A stretch of 19,243 nucleotides of DNA from Candidatus Aenigmatarchaeota archaeon (GCA_028715225.1 JAQUSH010000001.1:1-19243); one strand, 5' to 3'. Positions 6,224 to 13,116 are shown, counted from the stretch's first letter. Numbers and translations are program-made. The notes: a model not told the origin generated them from the letters alone.

Positions 6224-7015
6224 ATGGTAAAAGTATTTGACTTAAATGGAAAAGAAGTAGGCGAAATGAAACTGCCAAAAACATTTAGCACTGATTATAG
6301 ACCAGATGTAATACAGAGAGCTGTTATATCAATACAGTCTAACAGAAGACAGGCATACGGAACAGATGTAATTGCCGGTCAGAAAACTTCTGCTCATTAT
6401 CATGGTGTAAGAAAAGGACCTCATCACATGATGAATCGTGAGATGGCTAGAAACAAAAGATCACACGGATCATCACCTGCTCAGGAGATGAGAGCGAGAG
6501 CTTCACCGCATGCAGTGTCTGGTAGAAGAGCTCATCCACCAATGGTCGAGAAAGTATGGTGTCAGAAAATAAATGCTAAAGAAAAACTTCTTGCATTGAA
6601 ATCAGCTCTGGCAGCAACTTGCAATTTTGAATTAGTATCAAAGAAACACAGGATAGCTGACATTGAATTGCCTATAATAGTTACAGATGAAATACAGAAT
6701 GTAAACAAATCTAAAAATTTAGAAAAAACAATTGAATCATTGAAATTAATTGCCGATGTTGAAAGAGCAAAAGAAAAGAAAGTAAGAGCAGGAAAAGGAA
6801 AGATGAGAGGAAGAAAATACAAAAGAAAGAAATCAATTTTATTTGTAGTATCTGGAAACAAAGGAATAGTTAATGCGGCTAAGAACATGCCAGGTGTTGA
6901 CATATGCGATGTTAAGAATATTAATGTCGAACTTTTAGCACCAGGAACACATGCAGGAAGACTTACAATATTTGATGAAAGCTCTGTAAAAAAACTAGGT
7001 GAATTATATGGCTAA
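6224..7015 (+). CDS. rpl4: Large ribosomal subunit protein uL4
   Basis: uL4 binds 23S rRNA and sends a loop to the exit-tunnel constriction. The product has 263 residues, slightly compact for archaea. The archaeal-type pattern is present: QSNRRQAYGTDVIAGQKTSA (38-57), the basic tunnel loop running to SGRRAHPPMVEKVW (99-112), then KINAKEKLLALKSALAAT (115-132). The Lys-rich KGKMRGRKYKRKKS and the C-terminal LAPGTHAGRLTIFDE follow. Its ATG directly follows the L3 stop, with GGTGA four bases before the stop acting as ribosome binding site, so the pair is translationally coupled. Its end overlaps L23 by eight bases. Confidence 0.97.
   Translation: MVKVFDLNGKEVGEMKLPKTFSTDYRPDVIQRAVISIQSNRRQAYGTDVIAGQKTSAHYHGVRKGPHHMMNREMARNKRSHGSSPAQEMRARASPHAVSGRRAHPPMVEKVWCQKINAKEKLLALKSALAATCNFELVSKKHRIADIELPIIVTDEIQNVNKSKNLEKTIESLKLIADVERAKEKKVRAGKGKMRGRKYKRKKSILFVVSGNKGIVNAAKNMPGVDICDVKNINVELLAPGTHAGRLTIFDESSVKKLGELYG
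6997..7002 (+). promoter_or_regulatory. Shine-Dalgarno site of L23
   Basis: AGGTGA five bases before the ATG at 7008 sets the L23 start there and rules out the GTG at 6999, which is part of the site. Confidence 0.75.
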
Positions 7016-7292
7016 AGAAAAATCACTGATAGTTGATCCGTGGACAATAGTAAGTCATCCGATGCTTACGGAAAAAGCAATCGGTAAAATAGAATCAGAA
7101 AATAAATTAGTTTTCATAGTCAAAAGAACATCAAGCAAGAAACAGATTAAATGGGCTGTAGAAAAAGCATTTAATGTGAAAGTCGATGCTGTGAATGTTA
7201 TGATAAGTCAGAAAGGACACAAAAAAGCTTGGGTAAAGTTATCAAAAGACTTTTCAGCAAGCGATATAGCAACAAGATTCGGAATGTTGTGA
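7008..7292 (+). CDS. rpl23: Large ribosomal subunit protein uL23
   Basis: uL23 lies beside the exit tunnel and forms the docking site for SRP and nascent-chain factors. The 94-residue product has HPMLTEKAIGKIESENKLVF, the archaeal HP..TEK signature, then VKRTSSKKQIKWAVEKAFNV and the C-terminal KKAWVKLSKDFSASDIATR. Length is typical for archaea. The ATG at 7008 is preferred over the GTG at 6999 because AGGTGA lies five bases upstream. It overlaps the end of L4 by eight bases and is followed four bases later by L2. Confidence 0.97.
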   Translation: MAKEKSLIVDPWTIVSHPMLTEKAIGKIESENKLVFIVKRTSSKKQIKWAVEKAFNVKVDAVNVMISQKGHKKAWVKLSKDFSASDIATRFGML

Positions 7293-7296
7293 TGAT

Positions 7297-7986
7297 ATGG
7301 GAAAACGAATAATTTCAAGAGCAAGAGGTAAAGGAGGACCACCTTACAAATCACCAGGTCATAGATTTGCAGGCAAGCCTACTTACACTTTCAACAAAGG
7401 AGAAGTAGTTGATTTGATACATGATCCAGCTAGAGATGCGCCGCTTGCTAAATTAAAAACAGACCGCGGAGAAAAATTAATGATTGCACCAGATGGAATC
7501 AAAGTTGGAGATTCAGTGAACATAATGAATACTAACATAATGGAAAATAATGTTTTAGCTTTATCACAGATACCAAAAGGTTCAACAGTTTTCGCTATAG
7601 AAAACTATCCTGGCTCAGGACCGCAGCTATGCTGCTCACCAGGAACAACAGCTATCATAATTTCATACGATAATAACAGAGTGCTTGTGCAGATGCCTTC
7701 AAAAGAATTCAAAGAATTCAACCCAAAATGCTTAGCTATCGTAGGCAAGGCAGCTGGATGGGGAAGAAAAGACAAAAGATACCTAAAGGCAGGTCAATTG
7801 CACTTCGCAAAGCACGCAAGAAACAAATTATGGCCAAGATCATCTGCAACAAAGATGAACCCAGTTGATCATCCATTCGGTGGAAAGACAAAACCTGGTA
7901 CACCAAAGTCTATATCAAGATGGGCACCACCTGGAGCAAAAGTTGGTTCAATTGCTTCAAGAAGATCTGGTAAAGCTAAGAGGTAA
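7297..7986 (+). CDS. rpl2: Large ribosomal subunit protein uL2
   Basis: uL2 is needed for subunit joining and lies near the peptidyl transferase centre. The product has 229 residues, slightly short of the usual archaeal ~240. It starts MGKRIISRARGKGGPPYKSP and contains the OB-fold and SH3-like domains. The conserved signature MNPVDHPFGGKTKPGTPKS lies near residues 188-206. It keeps the Asp-His pair of the universal VDHP motif, and Phe after it is usual in archaea, but the third Gly of the usual GGG is Lys. The C-terminal WAPPGAKVGSIASRRSGKAK is standard. It begins four bases after the L23 stop. Confidence 0.97.
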   Translation: MGKRIISRARGKGGPPYKSPGHRFAGKPTYTFNKGEVVDLIHDPARDAPLAKLKTDRGEKLMIAPDGIKVGDSVNIMNTNIMENNVLALSQIPKGSTVFAIENYPGSGPQLCCSPGTTAIIISYDNNRVLVQMPSKEFKEFNPKCLAIVGKAAGWGRKDKRYLKAGQLHFAKHARNKLWPRSSATKMNPVDHPFGGKTKPGTPKSISRWAPPGAKVGSIASRRSGKAKR

Positions 7987-7991
7987 TATTC

Positions 7992-8372
7992 ATGGCAAAA
8001 GTATTAACATTCAAAGGAAAAAGTCTTGAAGAACTTCAGGCAATGAGCTTGGAAGAATTTTCAAAGATGATTCCATCGCGTCAAAGAAGAAGTTTAGTTA
8101 GAGGACTTACAGACAAGCAGAAAAGATTTTTAGAAAGACTTAGAGCCGCTAAGAAACCTTTGAAGACACATTGCAGAGAAATGGTTATAATACCTGAAAT
8201 GATCGGCAAAAAAATATTGATACACGGCGGAAAAGAATGGGTATCAATTGAATTAAGACAAGAGATGCTTGGACACAGATTAGGAGAATTTGCACCAACT
8301 AATAAGAAAGTTATGCATTCAGCTCCTGGTATCGGTGCTACAAAGTCATCAAAGTTCCTACCATTGAAGTGA
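7992..8372 (+). CDS. rps19: Small ribosomal subunit protein uS19
   Basis: uS19 is a 30S head protein near the A-site tRNA and the subunit bridges. The 126-residue product has a helical archaeal N-terminal extension (KSLEELQAMSLEEFSKMIPS) and the family core KTHCREMVIIPEMIGKKI. Its ending, LGEFAPTNKKVMHSAPGIGA followed by TKSSKFLPLK, is complete. GAGGTAAT at the L2 stop provides a ribosome binding site before ATTC-ATG. Downstream is not L22 as in most archaea but a small unknown gene beginning four bases after the stop. Confidence 0.97.
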   Translation: MAKVLTFKGKSLEELQAMSLEEFSKMIPSRQRRSLVRGLTDKQKRFLERLRAAKKPLKTHCREMVIIPEMIGKKILIHGGKEWVSIELRQEMLGHRLGEFAPTNKKVMHSAPGIGATKSSKFLPLK

Positions 8373-8376
8373 TGAT

Positions 8377-8550
8377 ATGAATACAGATTATAGTTTGTTT
8401 GATAGAGCAAAGGGATTTGTATGCAGAACACTGCACATTGTTCCGGCGGCAGAAGTGGGTTGTGCTAACCTTTTGGCTCATATTGGTTTGGAAGAAAGTT
8501 ATAATAGTCAGGTGCAAAGACTTAGAGATTTGTATGGTGTTAAAATATGA
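8377..8550 (+). CDS. Unknown 57-aa protein inserted between S19 and L22
   Basis: I do not recognise this small protein. The frame opens with ATG after a GTGATGAT stretch four bases past the S19 stop, and closes with a TGA that overlaps the L22 ATG (ATGA). It therefore fits the operon as snugly as its neighbours. All four arginines are AGA, as in the ribosomal genes. The product looks mostly helical (DYSLFDRAKGFVCRTL, AAEVGCANLLAHIGLEESY, SQVQRLRDLYGV), with two isolated cysteines (16 and 29). It has no zinc motif and no clear membrane span, and it is not unusually basic for a ribosomal protein. S19 and L22 are normally adjacent in archaea. It may be a lineage-specific ribosome-associated protein or a domain separated from L22; both are guesses. 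Confidence 0.72.
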   Translation: MNTDYSLFDRAKGFVCRTLHIVPAAEVGCANLLAHIGLEESYNSQVQRLRDLYGVKI

Positions 8551-8954
8551 ATTATACATTCCCGATAACAAAAGATATGGCATGCGCAAAGTCAATGCTG
8601 CCAATATCATACAAGTACACACTGTTCATATCTAGGAACATAAACACTTTGCCATATCCAAAAGCAAAAAAGATAATTGAAGGGATGGCAAGCGAGAAAC
8701 TTGCGCTTAAAGGAAAGTTTTACACAAAAGCTTCAGGTCACATACTTAAGCTTTTGGAAGTGCTTGAATCAAACGCAAAAGCAAAGAATCTTGATACTGA
8801 AAAAATGAAATTATTTATTTCAACAAGCAAAGGTCCTACGATGTACAGATTAAGAAGAAAGCAGATGTACGGAAAACAAATGAGAGTATGTAATGTTCAA
8901 GTTATATTAAAAAAAGGTGGAAAAGTTGGCACAGGAAAAGAAGTTCATAAATGA
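8547..8954 (+). CDS. rpl22: Large ribosomal subunit protein uL22 (compact)
   Basis: uL22 lines the exit tunnel with its long hairpin. Residues 15-50 (KSMLPISYKYTLFISRNINT then LPYPKAKKIIEGM) match the family's start, HILKLLEVLESNAKAKNLD is the conserved helix, and TSKGPTMYRLRRKQMYGKQM is the hairpin before VQVILKK. At 135 residues it is short. The archaeal stretch of about 20 residues usually found between the 'ALK' strand and the ILKLLE helix is missing, leaving only ALKGKFYTKASG. The start at 8547 overlaps the stop of the 57-aa gene and has GGTG eight bases upstream. S3 begins inside its last codons. Confidence 0.92.
   Translation: MNYTFPITKDMACAKSMLPISYKYTLFISRNINTLPYPKAKKIIEGMASEKLALKGKFYTKASGHILKLLEVLESNAKAKNLDTEKMKLFISTSKGPTMYRLRRKQMYGKQMRVCNVQVILKKGGKVGTGKEVHK
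8916..8920 (+). promoter_or_regulatory. Shine-Dalgarno site setting the TTG start of S3
   Basis: GGTGG ends five bases before TTG 8926, the same spacing as for other genes of the cluster. The GTG at 8917 lies within the site and is not a plausible start. Confidence 0.65.
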
Positions 8955-9570
8955 ATCAATAAGAAAGATGCAGGTTGAGAATTACCTTGCGCAAGAGTTT
9001 AATAGAGCCGGCTATAGCCACACCGAAATACAAAGAACACCGATGGCAATGAGGATAACTGTTTATGCACATAAGCCAGGAATGATCATAGGAAGAGGAG
9101 GAAAGAACATAGACAGAATAACAGAAGCACTTAAAGAAAAATTCAAATTTGAAAATCCTCAGCTTGACATACAGGAAGTTCAACAGCCAAACCTTGATGC
9201 TCACATAATTGCAAATCAGATTGCAAATTCAATTGAAAGAGGATTGAATTACAAAAGAGTCGCTAATATGACAATACAAAAAGTAATGAACTCCGGAGCA
9301 ATCGGTATTGCGATTAGAATAGGAGGAAAGATAGGTGGAGCAATGTCAAGAGTTGAAAAGTTTTCAGAAGGATACCTGAAATATTCAGGAGACACTGCTG
9401 AAACACTAGTTGACATCGCATACACAACAGCTAACGTAAAACTTGGTATGATAGGAATTCAGGTGAGAATAATGAGAGAATTACCATCTGATAGAATGAT
9501 AAGCAAAAAACTAATGGAAGGAGAACTAAATGGCAGCAATGAAAAAGAAACAGTTGAAAGAACTGAATGA
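8926..9570 (+). CDS. rps3: Small ribosomal subunit protein uS3 (TTG start)
   Basis: uS3 sits at the mRNA entry channel of the 30S head. The 214-residue product has the KH domain with GMIIGRGGKNI at 52-62 and the C-terminal domain with GAIGIAIRIGGKIGGAMSR at 124-142. The TTG start gives MAQEKKFINESIRKM, which lines up with the usual archaeal M-A-x-E-[RK]-K-F start, and it has GGTGG five bases upstream. No ATG lies near. A longer reading from GTG 8917 would begin inside that site. The gene overlaps the end of L22 by 29 bases and its own end overlaps L29 by 41 bases. Those are the largest overlaps in the cluster. Confidence 0.95.
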   Translation: MAQEKKFINESIRKMQVENYLAQEFNRAGYSHTEIQRTPMAMRITVYAHKPGMIIGRGGKNIDRITEALKEKFKFENPQLDIQEVQQPNLDAHIIANQIANSIERGLNYKRVANMTIQKVMNSGAIGIAIRIGGKIGGAMSRVEKFSEGYLKYSGDTAETLVDIAYTTANVKLGMIGIQVRIMRELPSDRMISKKLMEGELNGSNEKETVERTE

Positions 9571-9727
9571 TGATGATTTAAAAGCAAGATTAAATGAATT
9601 GCGCTTAGAATTGTCTAAAGGCAGAGCTCAGATCGCAGTAGGCGGTTCGCCTGAGAATACTGGCCGAATAAGACAGACAAGAAAAACAATCGCAAGGATA
9701 TTGACAGAAATGAAAAGGAGGCTCTAA
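9530..9727 (+). CDS. rpl29: Large ribosomal subunit protein uL29
   Basis: uL29 is a helical hairpin protein next to L23 at the tunnel exit. The 65-residue product has LKELNDDDLKARLNELRLEL and the C-terminal GRIRQTRKTIARILTEM, both family hallmarks. GGAAGGAGA ends five bases before the ATG, a strong ribosome binding site inside the S3 coding sequence. It overlaps the S3 end by 41 bases in another frame. The stop is directly followed by the aIF1 ATG. Confidence 0.95.
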   Translation: MAAMKKKQLKELNDDDLKARLNELRLELSKGRAQIAVGGSPENTGRIRQTRKTIARILTEMKRRL

Positions 9728-10033
9728 ATGGCTGAAGTTTGCAAGATATGCGGCTTACCAAAAGACTTGTGTGTCTGCGTTTCAATCGCAAAAGGTGAAA
9801 CAAAGATAAAAGTCTACACAGAAAAAAGACGCTTCAACAAAAAAACAACAGTTGTTGAAGGGATAGAAAAGGAGTCAAATCCTGACAAAGTCGCAAAATT
9901 GCTTAAGTCAAAACTTGCCTGCGGCGGGACATTCAAGGAAGGAAGAATTGAACTGCAGGGAGACCACAAATCAAAAATAAAAAAGATTTTGATTGAGAAC
10001 GGCTTCGATGAAGCAAACATAGAAGTTGACTAA
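9728..10033 (+). CDS. Translation initiation factor aIF1 (SUI1 family)
   Basis: This is the archaeal homologue of eIF1, which monitors start-codon selection on the 30S subunit. The 101-residue product begins with a Cys cluster C5-x2-C8-x6-C15-x-C17 (CKICGLPKDLCVC), as in archaeal aIF1. The SUI1 core follows: RRFNKKTTVVEGIEKES, the basic KLLKSKLACGGTFKEGRIEL and the C-terminal GDHKSKIKKILIENGF. Its place between L29 and Rnp1 is the conserved archaeal position. The ATG directly follows the L29 stop, with AAAGGAGG a few bases upstream. One base separates its stop from the Rnp1 ATG. Confidence 0.96.
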   Translation: MAEVCKICGLPKDLCVCVSIAKGETKIKVYTEKRRFNKKTTVVEGIEKESNPDKVAKLLKSKLACGGTFKEGRIELQGDHKSKIKKILIENGFDEANIEVD

Positions 10034-10034
10034 G

Positions 10035-10310
10035 ATGCTGACTTCAAAGAACCTCATAAGACACGAGCTGATCGGTCTTAAGATAAAAGTGCTCGAGAGC
10101 ACAAACAAAAGCCAGATAGAAATGAGCGGAGAGGTTGTCGATGAGACAGAAAAAACCCTGCTCATCAAAACAAAAAAAGGAAACAAAAGAGTTGAAAAAA
10201 AGAATTCAACATTCATGTTCAAGCTTGGAGACAAGCAAATCAAGGTCAGCGGTTCAAGAATCGCGATGAAGCCTGAAAACAGAGTCAAAATAAAGGTGAA
10301 AAAATGGTAA
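10035..10310 (+). CDS. rnp1: RNase P protein component 1 (Rnp1, p29)
   Basis: Rpp29-family subunit of archaeal RNase P, which removes 5' leaders from tRNA precursors. The 91-residue product has the start LTSKNLIRHELIGLKIKVLE, then the Sm-like barrel with GEVVDETEKTLLIKTKKG, and ends SRIAMKPENRVKIKVKKW. The family's RHELIG motif is clear. The ATG at 10035 is preferred. A TTG at 10026 would add MTK before it, but no ribosome binding site supports either strongly. It sits in the standard archaeal place between aIF1 and S17 and overlaps S17 by seven bases. Confidence 0.94.
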   Translation: MLTSKNLIRHELIGLKIKVLESTNKSQIEMSGEVVDETEKTLLIKTKKGNKRVEKKNSTFMFKLGDKQIKVSGSRIAMKPENRVKIKVKKW

Positions 10311-10630
10311 AGAAAAGCATTGGAATTGAAGCAAAGAGACCAAAGAAAGAATGCACAGATCCAAAATGCCCATGGCACGGGAAACTCTCACTGAGAGGAA
10401 GAGTTTTCATTGGAACCGTGACAAGCAGCGCAGCTACACAGTCAGCTGTTGTTAGATGGGATTATAATTATTTTTTGAAAAAATATCAGGTATATGAAAG
10501 AAGACACAGCAGAGTTGTCGCTCACAATCCTGAATGTATTTCAGCAAAAGAGGGAGACAGAGTAAAAATAATGGAATGCAGACCGATATCAAAAACAAAA
10601 AGCTTTGCAATAGTTGAGGTGTTACAATGA
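10304..10630 (+). CDS. rps17: Small ribosomal subunit protein uS17
   Basis: uS17 is an OB-fold protein of the 30S body. The 108-residue product carries the archaeal N-terminal segment KECTDPKCPWHGKLSLRGR (residues 15-33, with Cys17, Cys22 and His25), then FIGTVTSSAATQSAVVRWDY, and RRHSRVVAHNPECISAKEGD with the conserved H-N-P. Length is typical. The ATG lies inside the end of Rnp1 (ATGGTAA). Its TGA stop overlaps the L14 ATG. Confidence 0.97.
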   Translation: MVKKSIGIEAKRPKKECTDPKCPWHGKLSLRGRVFIGTVTSSAATQSAVVRWDYNYFLKKYQVYERRHSRVVAHNPECISAKEGDRVKIMECRPISKTKSFAIVEVLQ

Positions 10631-11025
10631 AACCAATATCAGCAAAAGTTCCGCACTCACTGCAGGTAGGAAGCTACCTGAAATGCGTAGACAATACCGG
10701 AGCTAAAGAACTTCAGATAATCGCAGTAAAGGGATACAAAGGAGTAAAGAAAAGAATACCTGGATGCGGTGTAGGTGGATTTGTAGTTTGCGCAGTAAAG
10801 AAAGGAGATCCAAAGATCAAACACGAAGTTGTTCATGCTTTAATTGTAAGACAGCACGGAGAATTTAGAAGACCAAACGGAATGAGAGTAAGATTTGAAG
10901 ACAACGCAGCTGTCATTGTTAATGAAAAAGGAGAGCCAAGAGGAACAAGAATAAAGACTCCAATAGCTAAGGAAGCTGTTGAGCGTTTCTCTATGGTAGG
11001 AAAAATCGCATCAGCGGTGTTATGA
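10627..11025 (+). CDS. rpl14: Large ribosomal subunit protein uL14
   Basis: uL14 forms intersubunit bridges and a GTPase-factor-facing surface of the 50S subunit. The 132-residue product has CVDNTGAKELQIIAVKGYKG near 21-40 and RRPNGMRVRFEDNAAVIVNE near 80-99, followed by GEPRGTRIKTPIAKEAVE. These are the canonical motifs. The start overlaps the S17 stop (ATGA), after GAGGTG six bases upstream. The end overlaps the L24 ATG. Nothing is unusual. Confidence 0.98.
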   Translation: MKPISAKVPHSLQVGSYLKCVDNTGAKELQIIAVKGYKGVKKRIPGCGVGGFVVCAVKKGDPKIKHEVVHALIVRQHGEFRRPNGMRVRFEDNAAVIVNEKGEPRGTRIKTPIAKEAVERFSMVGKIASAVL

Positions 11026-11381
11026 TGAAATCAACAAAACCAAGCAAGCAGCGAAAAGCAATATATGATGCACCTTTGCATAAAAGGCAGAAGCTTGTTC
11101 ATGCTCATTTGACAAAAGAACTAAGAAAACAGTACAAGAAAAGAAATTTAGGATTAAGAAAAGGAGACGAAGTAAAGATACTGAGAGGAGATTTCAGAGG
11201 AAAGACAGGAAAGGTTACAAAGATAAATCTTAAAGATTTGCAAGTTTTCATAGAAGGAATAAAGAGAAAGAAAACAACAGGAGAGGAAACTGAGGTTCCG
11301 TTCCAACCTTCAAACTTAATGATTATGAATTTATCAATGGACGATGCAAGAAGAAAGAAAGTGATAGAAAAGGTGAAATGA
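11022..11381 (+). CDS. rpl24: Large ribosomal subunit protein uL24
   Basis: uL24 is a KOW-domain assembly protein of the 50S subunit near the tunnel exit. The 119-residue product has the archaeal basic N-terminus (STKPSKQRKAIYDAPLHKRQ) and a KOW domain at about 46-72 (RKGDEVKILRGDFRGKTGKV). The Lys-rich VFIEGIKRKKTTGEETEVPF and PSNLMIMNLSMDDARRKK follow. Two consecutive ATGs occur, at 11022 and 11025. The first overlaps the L14 stop (ATGA), and either could be used. AGGTGA near its end serves as ribosome binding site for S4e. Confidence 0.96.
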   Translation: MMKSTKPSKQRKAIYDAPLHKRQKLVHAHLTKELRKQYKKRNLGLRKGDEVKILRGDFRGKTGKVTKINLKDLQVFIEGIKRKKTTGEETEVPFQPSNLMIMNLSMDDARRKKVIEKVK

Positions 11382-11382
11382 A

Positions 11383-12054
11383 GTGGCATGGTTAAAAAGA
11401 ATAGCAGCTCCAAAATGGTGGCCGATTGAAAGAAAGTCACACAAATTCATAACCACAGTAAGGGGCCCGCATTCAGAAGCAATACCTCTGCAGGTTTTGG
11501 TTAGAGATATCTTTAAGCTAGCTGACAGCGCAAAGGAAGCAAAAAAGATAATCACTTCAGGTAATGTTTTAGTCGATGGAAAGATTAGGAAAGACATTAA
11601 ATTCGGAGTAGGTCCTATGGATATAGTTAACATACCAACTCTGAAAAAAACATGGAGAGCTGTTCCAAAGGATGGCTTGACATTTGTTGAAACAAGCGGA
11701 AATGATTCAAAGATAAAGATAGTTAAGATTGTTGACAAAACAATAATAAGAGGAGGAAAAACTCAGCTTAACTTAGACGACGGAAAAAATATTTTAACTA
11801 ACGAAAAATATTCAACAAAAGATTCATTATTAATCGAGATTCCAACGCAAAAAATAACAGATGTTGTGAAGTTTGAGCAGGGCAATCTTGCTTTAGTCAC
11901 AAGTGGAAAGAACAAAGGAGTCTCTGCAAAGATAAAAGAGATAGATAATGAAAACAAAAGAGTATGGCTTGAAAACGGAGAAGAAACATTTGAAACACCT
12001 ATCGCAAATGTTTTGATGATTGGAAAAGATAAGCCAATGGTAAAGATAGAGTGA
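11383..12054 (+). CDS. rps4e: Small ribosomal subunit protein eS4 (GTG start)
   Basis: eS4 is an archaeal/eukaryotic 30S protein. The 223-residue product has RIAAPKWWPIERKSHKFITT near residues 6-25, the S4-type RNA-binding domain at about 35-95 (RDIFKLADSAKEAKKIITSG then NVLVDGK), a central beta domain, and a C-terminal KOW-like segment (VTSGKNKGVSAKIKEID, about 171-187). Length is on the short side for archaea. The GTG start follows AGGTGA by six bases. The nearby ATG at 11388 is in another frame. It lies one base after the L24 stop. Confidence 0.95.
   Translation: MAWLKRIAAPKWWPIERKSHKFITTVRGPHSEAIPLQVLVRDIFKLADSAKEAKKIITSGNVLVDGKIRKDIKFGVGPMDIVNIPTLKKTWRAVPKDGLTFVETSGNDSKIKIVKIVDKTIIRGGKTQLNLDDGKNILTNEKYSTKDSLLIEIPTQKITDVVKFEQGNLALVTSGKNKGVSAKIKEIDNENKRVWLENGEETFETPIANVLMIGKDKPMVKIE
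12049..12053 (+). promoter_or_regulatory. Shine-Dalgarno-like site of L5
   Basis: GAGTG, continuing into GAGTGAT at the S4e stop, lies six bases before ATG 12060. The arrangement …TGATATTC-ATG is close to that before S19. It supports ATG 12060 over GTG 12051. Confidence 0.55.
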
Positions 12055-12059
12055 TATTC

Positions 12060-12560
12060 ATGAACGCAATGCGAGAAATAAAAATATTCAAAGTGACTTT
12101 GAACATAGGATGTGGTGAAGCAGGAGAAAAATTAGACAAAGCAAAGAGACTGCTTGAAACCCTTACAGGTAAGACTGTTGTTTTGACGAGAACAGACAAA
12201 AGAACAACATTCGGATCACCAAAGGGAAAAACAATAGGATGCAAAGTTACTCTGAGAGGAGATGATGCTGTTAAATTCCTTAAGAGAGCATTTGAGGCAG
12301 CTGAGATGAAAATATCTCAGAAATCTTTTGACAAGCAAGGAAACTTTTCATTTGGAGTAAAGGAGCACATAGACTTGCCAGGAGTGAAATACGAACCTGA
12401 CATAGGTATTTACGGAATGGATGTGTGTGTTACGCTTGAAAGAAGAGGATATGCTGTAGCCAGAAAAAAGATATCAAGCAAGATAGGAGCAAATCATGTT
12501 ATTACAGCTGATGAAGCAAGAGAATGGTTAGTAAAAACATTCGGAGTGAGTTTAGAATGA
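12060..12560 (+). CDS. rpl5: Large ribosomal subunit protein uL5
   Basis: uL5 binds 5S rRNA and contacts the P-site tRNA. From ATG 12060 the product has 166 residues and begins [20 protein letters not shown], matching the archaeal M-N-x-M-R-E-I start. Next come [40 protein letters not shown] and the C-terminal [20 protein letters not shown]. The GTG at 12051 is part of the S4e end and of a GAGTGAT site, so it is not used as a start. The stop overlaps the S14 ATG (ATGA). Confidence 0.96.
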   Translation: MNAMREIKIFKVTLNIGCGEAGEKLDKAKRLLETLTGKTVVLTRTDKRTTFGSPKGKTIGCKVTLRGDDAVKFLKRAFEAAEMKISQKSFDKQGNFSFGVKEHIDLPGVKYEPDIGIYGMDVCVTLERRGYAVARKKISSKIGANHVITADEAREWLVKTFGVSLE

Positions 12561-12715
12561 AGCACATAAAGAAAGCAAGAAAATTCGGTAGAGAATCAAG
12601 GCCATGCAGAAGATGCGGCAAGAAAAGAGGAGTCATAACAAGCTATGGTTTGATGTACTGCAGACAATGCTTTAGGGAAGTTGCAAAAGATCTAGGCTTC
12701 AAAAAATACAGGTGA
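12557..12715 (+). CDS. rps14: Small ribosomal subunit protein uS14 (zinc-binding)
   Basis: uS14 is a 30S head protein with a zinc site. The 52-residue product has the short zinc-type form. Cys17-x2-Cys20 and Cys35-x2-Cys38 flank [13 protein letters not shown], and it ends DLGFKKYR. The start at 12557 overlaps the L5 stop (ATGA). An in-frame ATG at 12524 would add 11 residues unlike the family and is rejected. The stop lies inside the GGTGA site for S8. Confidence 0.96.
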   Translation: MKHIKKARKFGRESRPCRRCGKKRGVITSYGLMYCRQCFREVAKDLGFKKYR

Positions 12716-12720
12716 AATGA

Positions 12721-13107
12721 ATGAAACACGATTTAATCGCAGACATAATGTCTTCAATGAAGAACGCAGATCATGTTGGTAAGAAAGAGATATTCACACC
12801 ATCATCAAAGCTTGCAAAAGAAATACTGATGATTTTACAGAAAAATCAATACATCGGTGACTTTGAATTGATAGAAGACGGAAAAGGAAATTTATTTAGA
12901 ATACAGCTGCTTGGAAAGATAAACAATTGTGGCGTAATAAAGCCAAGAATGTCTGTAAAAGCAGACGAATACGAAAGATTTGAAAGAAGATTCCTTCCAT
13001 CATCTGGAGTCGGTCTTATAATAGTTTCAACATCACATGGCGTATTGCCTTTCACAGAAGCAAAAAATAAAAAAATAGGAGGAAAGTTATTAGCTTTCAT
13101 ATATTGA
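12721..13107 (+). CDS. rps8: Small ribosomal subunit protein uS8
   Basis: uS8 binds the central domain of 16S rRNA and organises the 30S body. The 128-residue product follows archaeal uS8 from end to end: LIADIMSSMKNADHVGKKEI, SKLAKEILMILQKNQYIGDF, LLGKINNCGVIKPRMSVKAD, ERRFLPSSGVGLIIVSTSHG and GGKLLAFIY. GGTGA five bases before the ATG overlaps the S14 stop. A nearby ATG at 12717 is in another frame. Confidence 0.97.
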   Translation: MKHDLIADIMSSMKNADHVGKKEIFTPSSKLAKEILMILQKNQYIGDFELIEDGKGNLFRIQLLGKINNCGVIKPRMSVKADEYERFERRFLPSSGVGLIIVSTSHGVLPFTEAKNKKIGGKLLAFIY

Positions 13108-13113
13108 GTGATC
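13106..13113 (+). promoter_or_regulatory. Shine-Dalgarno site of L6
   Basis: GAGTGATC is one mismatch from GAGGTGATC, the complement of the 16S 3' end, and lies three bases before ATG 13117. It argues against the GTG at 13108 as start. Confidence 0.6.
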
Positions 13114-13116
13114 AAA

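Noticed and set aside
7706..7720. Tandem AAAGAATTC in L2
   Set aside because: Two short adjacent copies encoding KEFKEF are normal for a Lys/Glu/Phe-rich segment and need no further explanation.
8399..8635. Second frame of 78 codons across the S19-L22 junction
   Set aside because: It overlaps the 57-aa gene and the L22 start in another frame. It has no ribosome binding site or stop/start overlap, and its composition looks random.
12524..12556. Upstream ATG extending S14 by 11 residues
   Set aside because: The added residues come from the L5 C-terminus in another frame and do not resemble S14. ATG 12557 overlaps the L5 stop as usual here.
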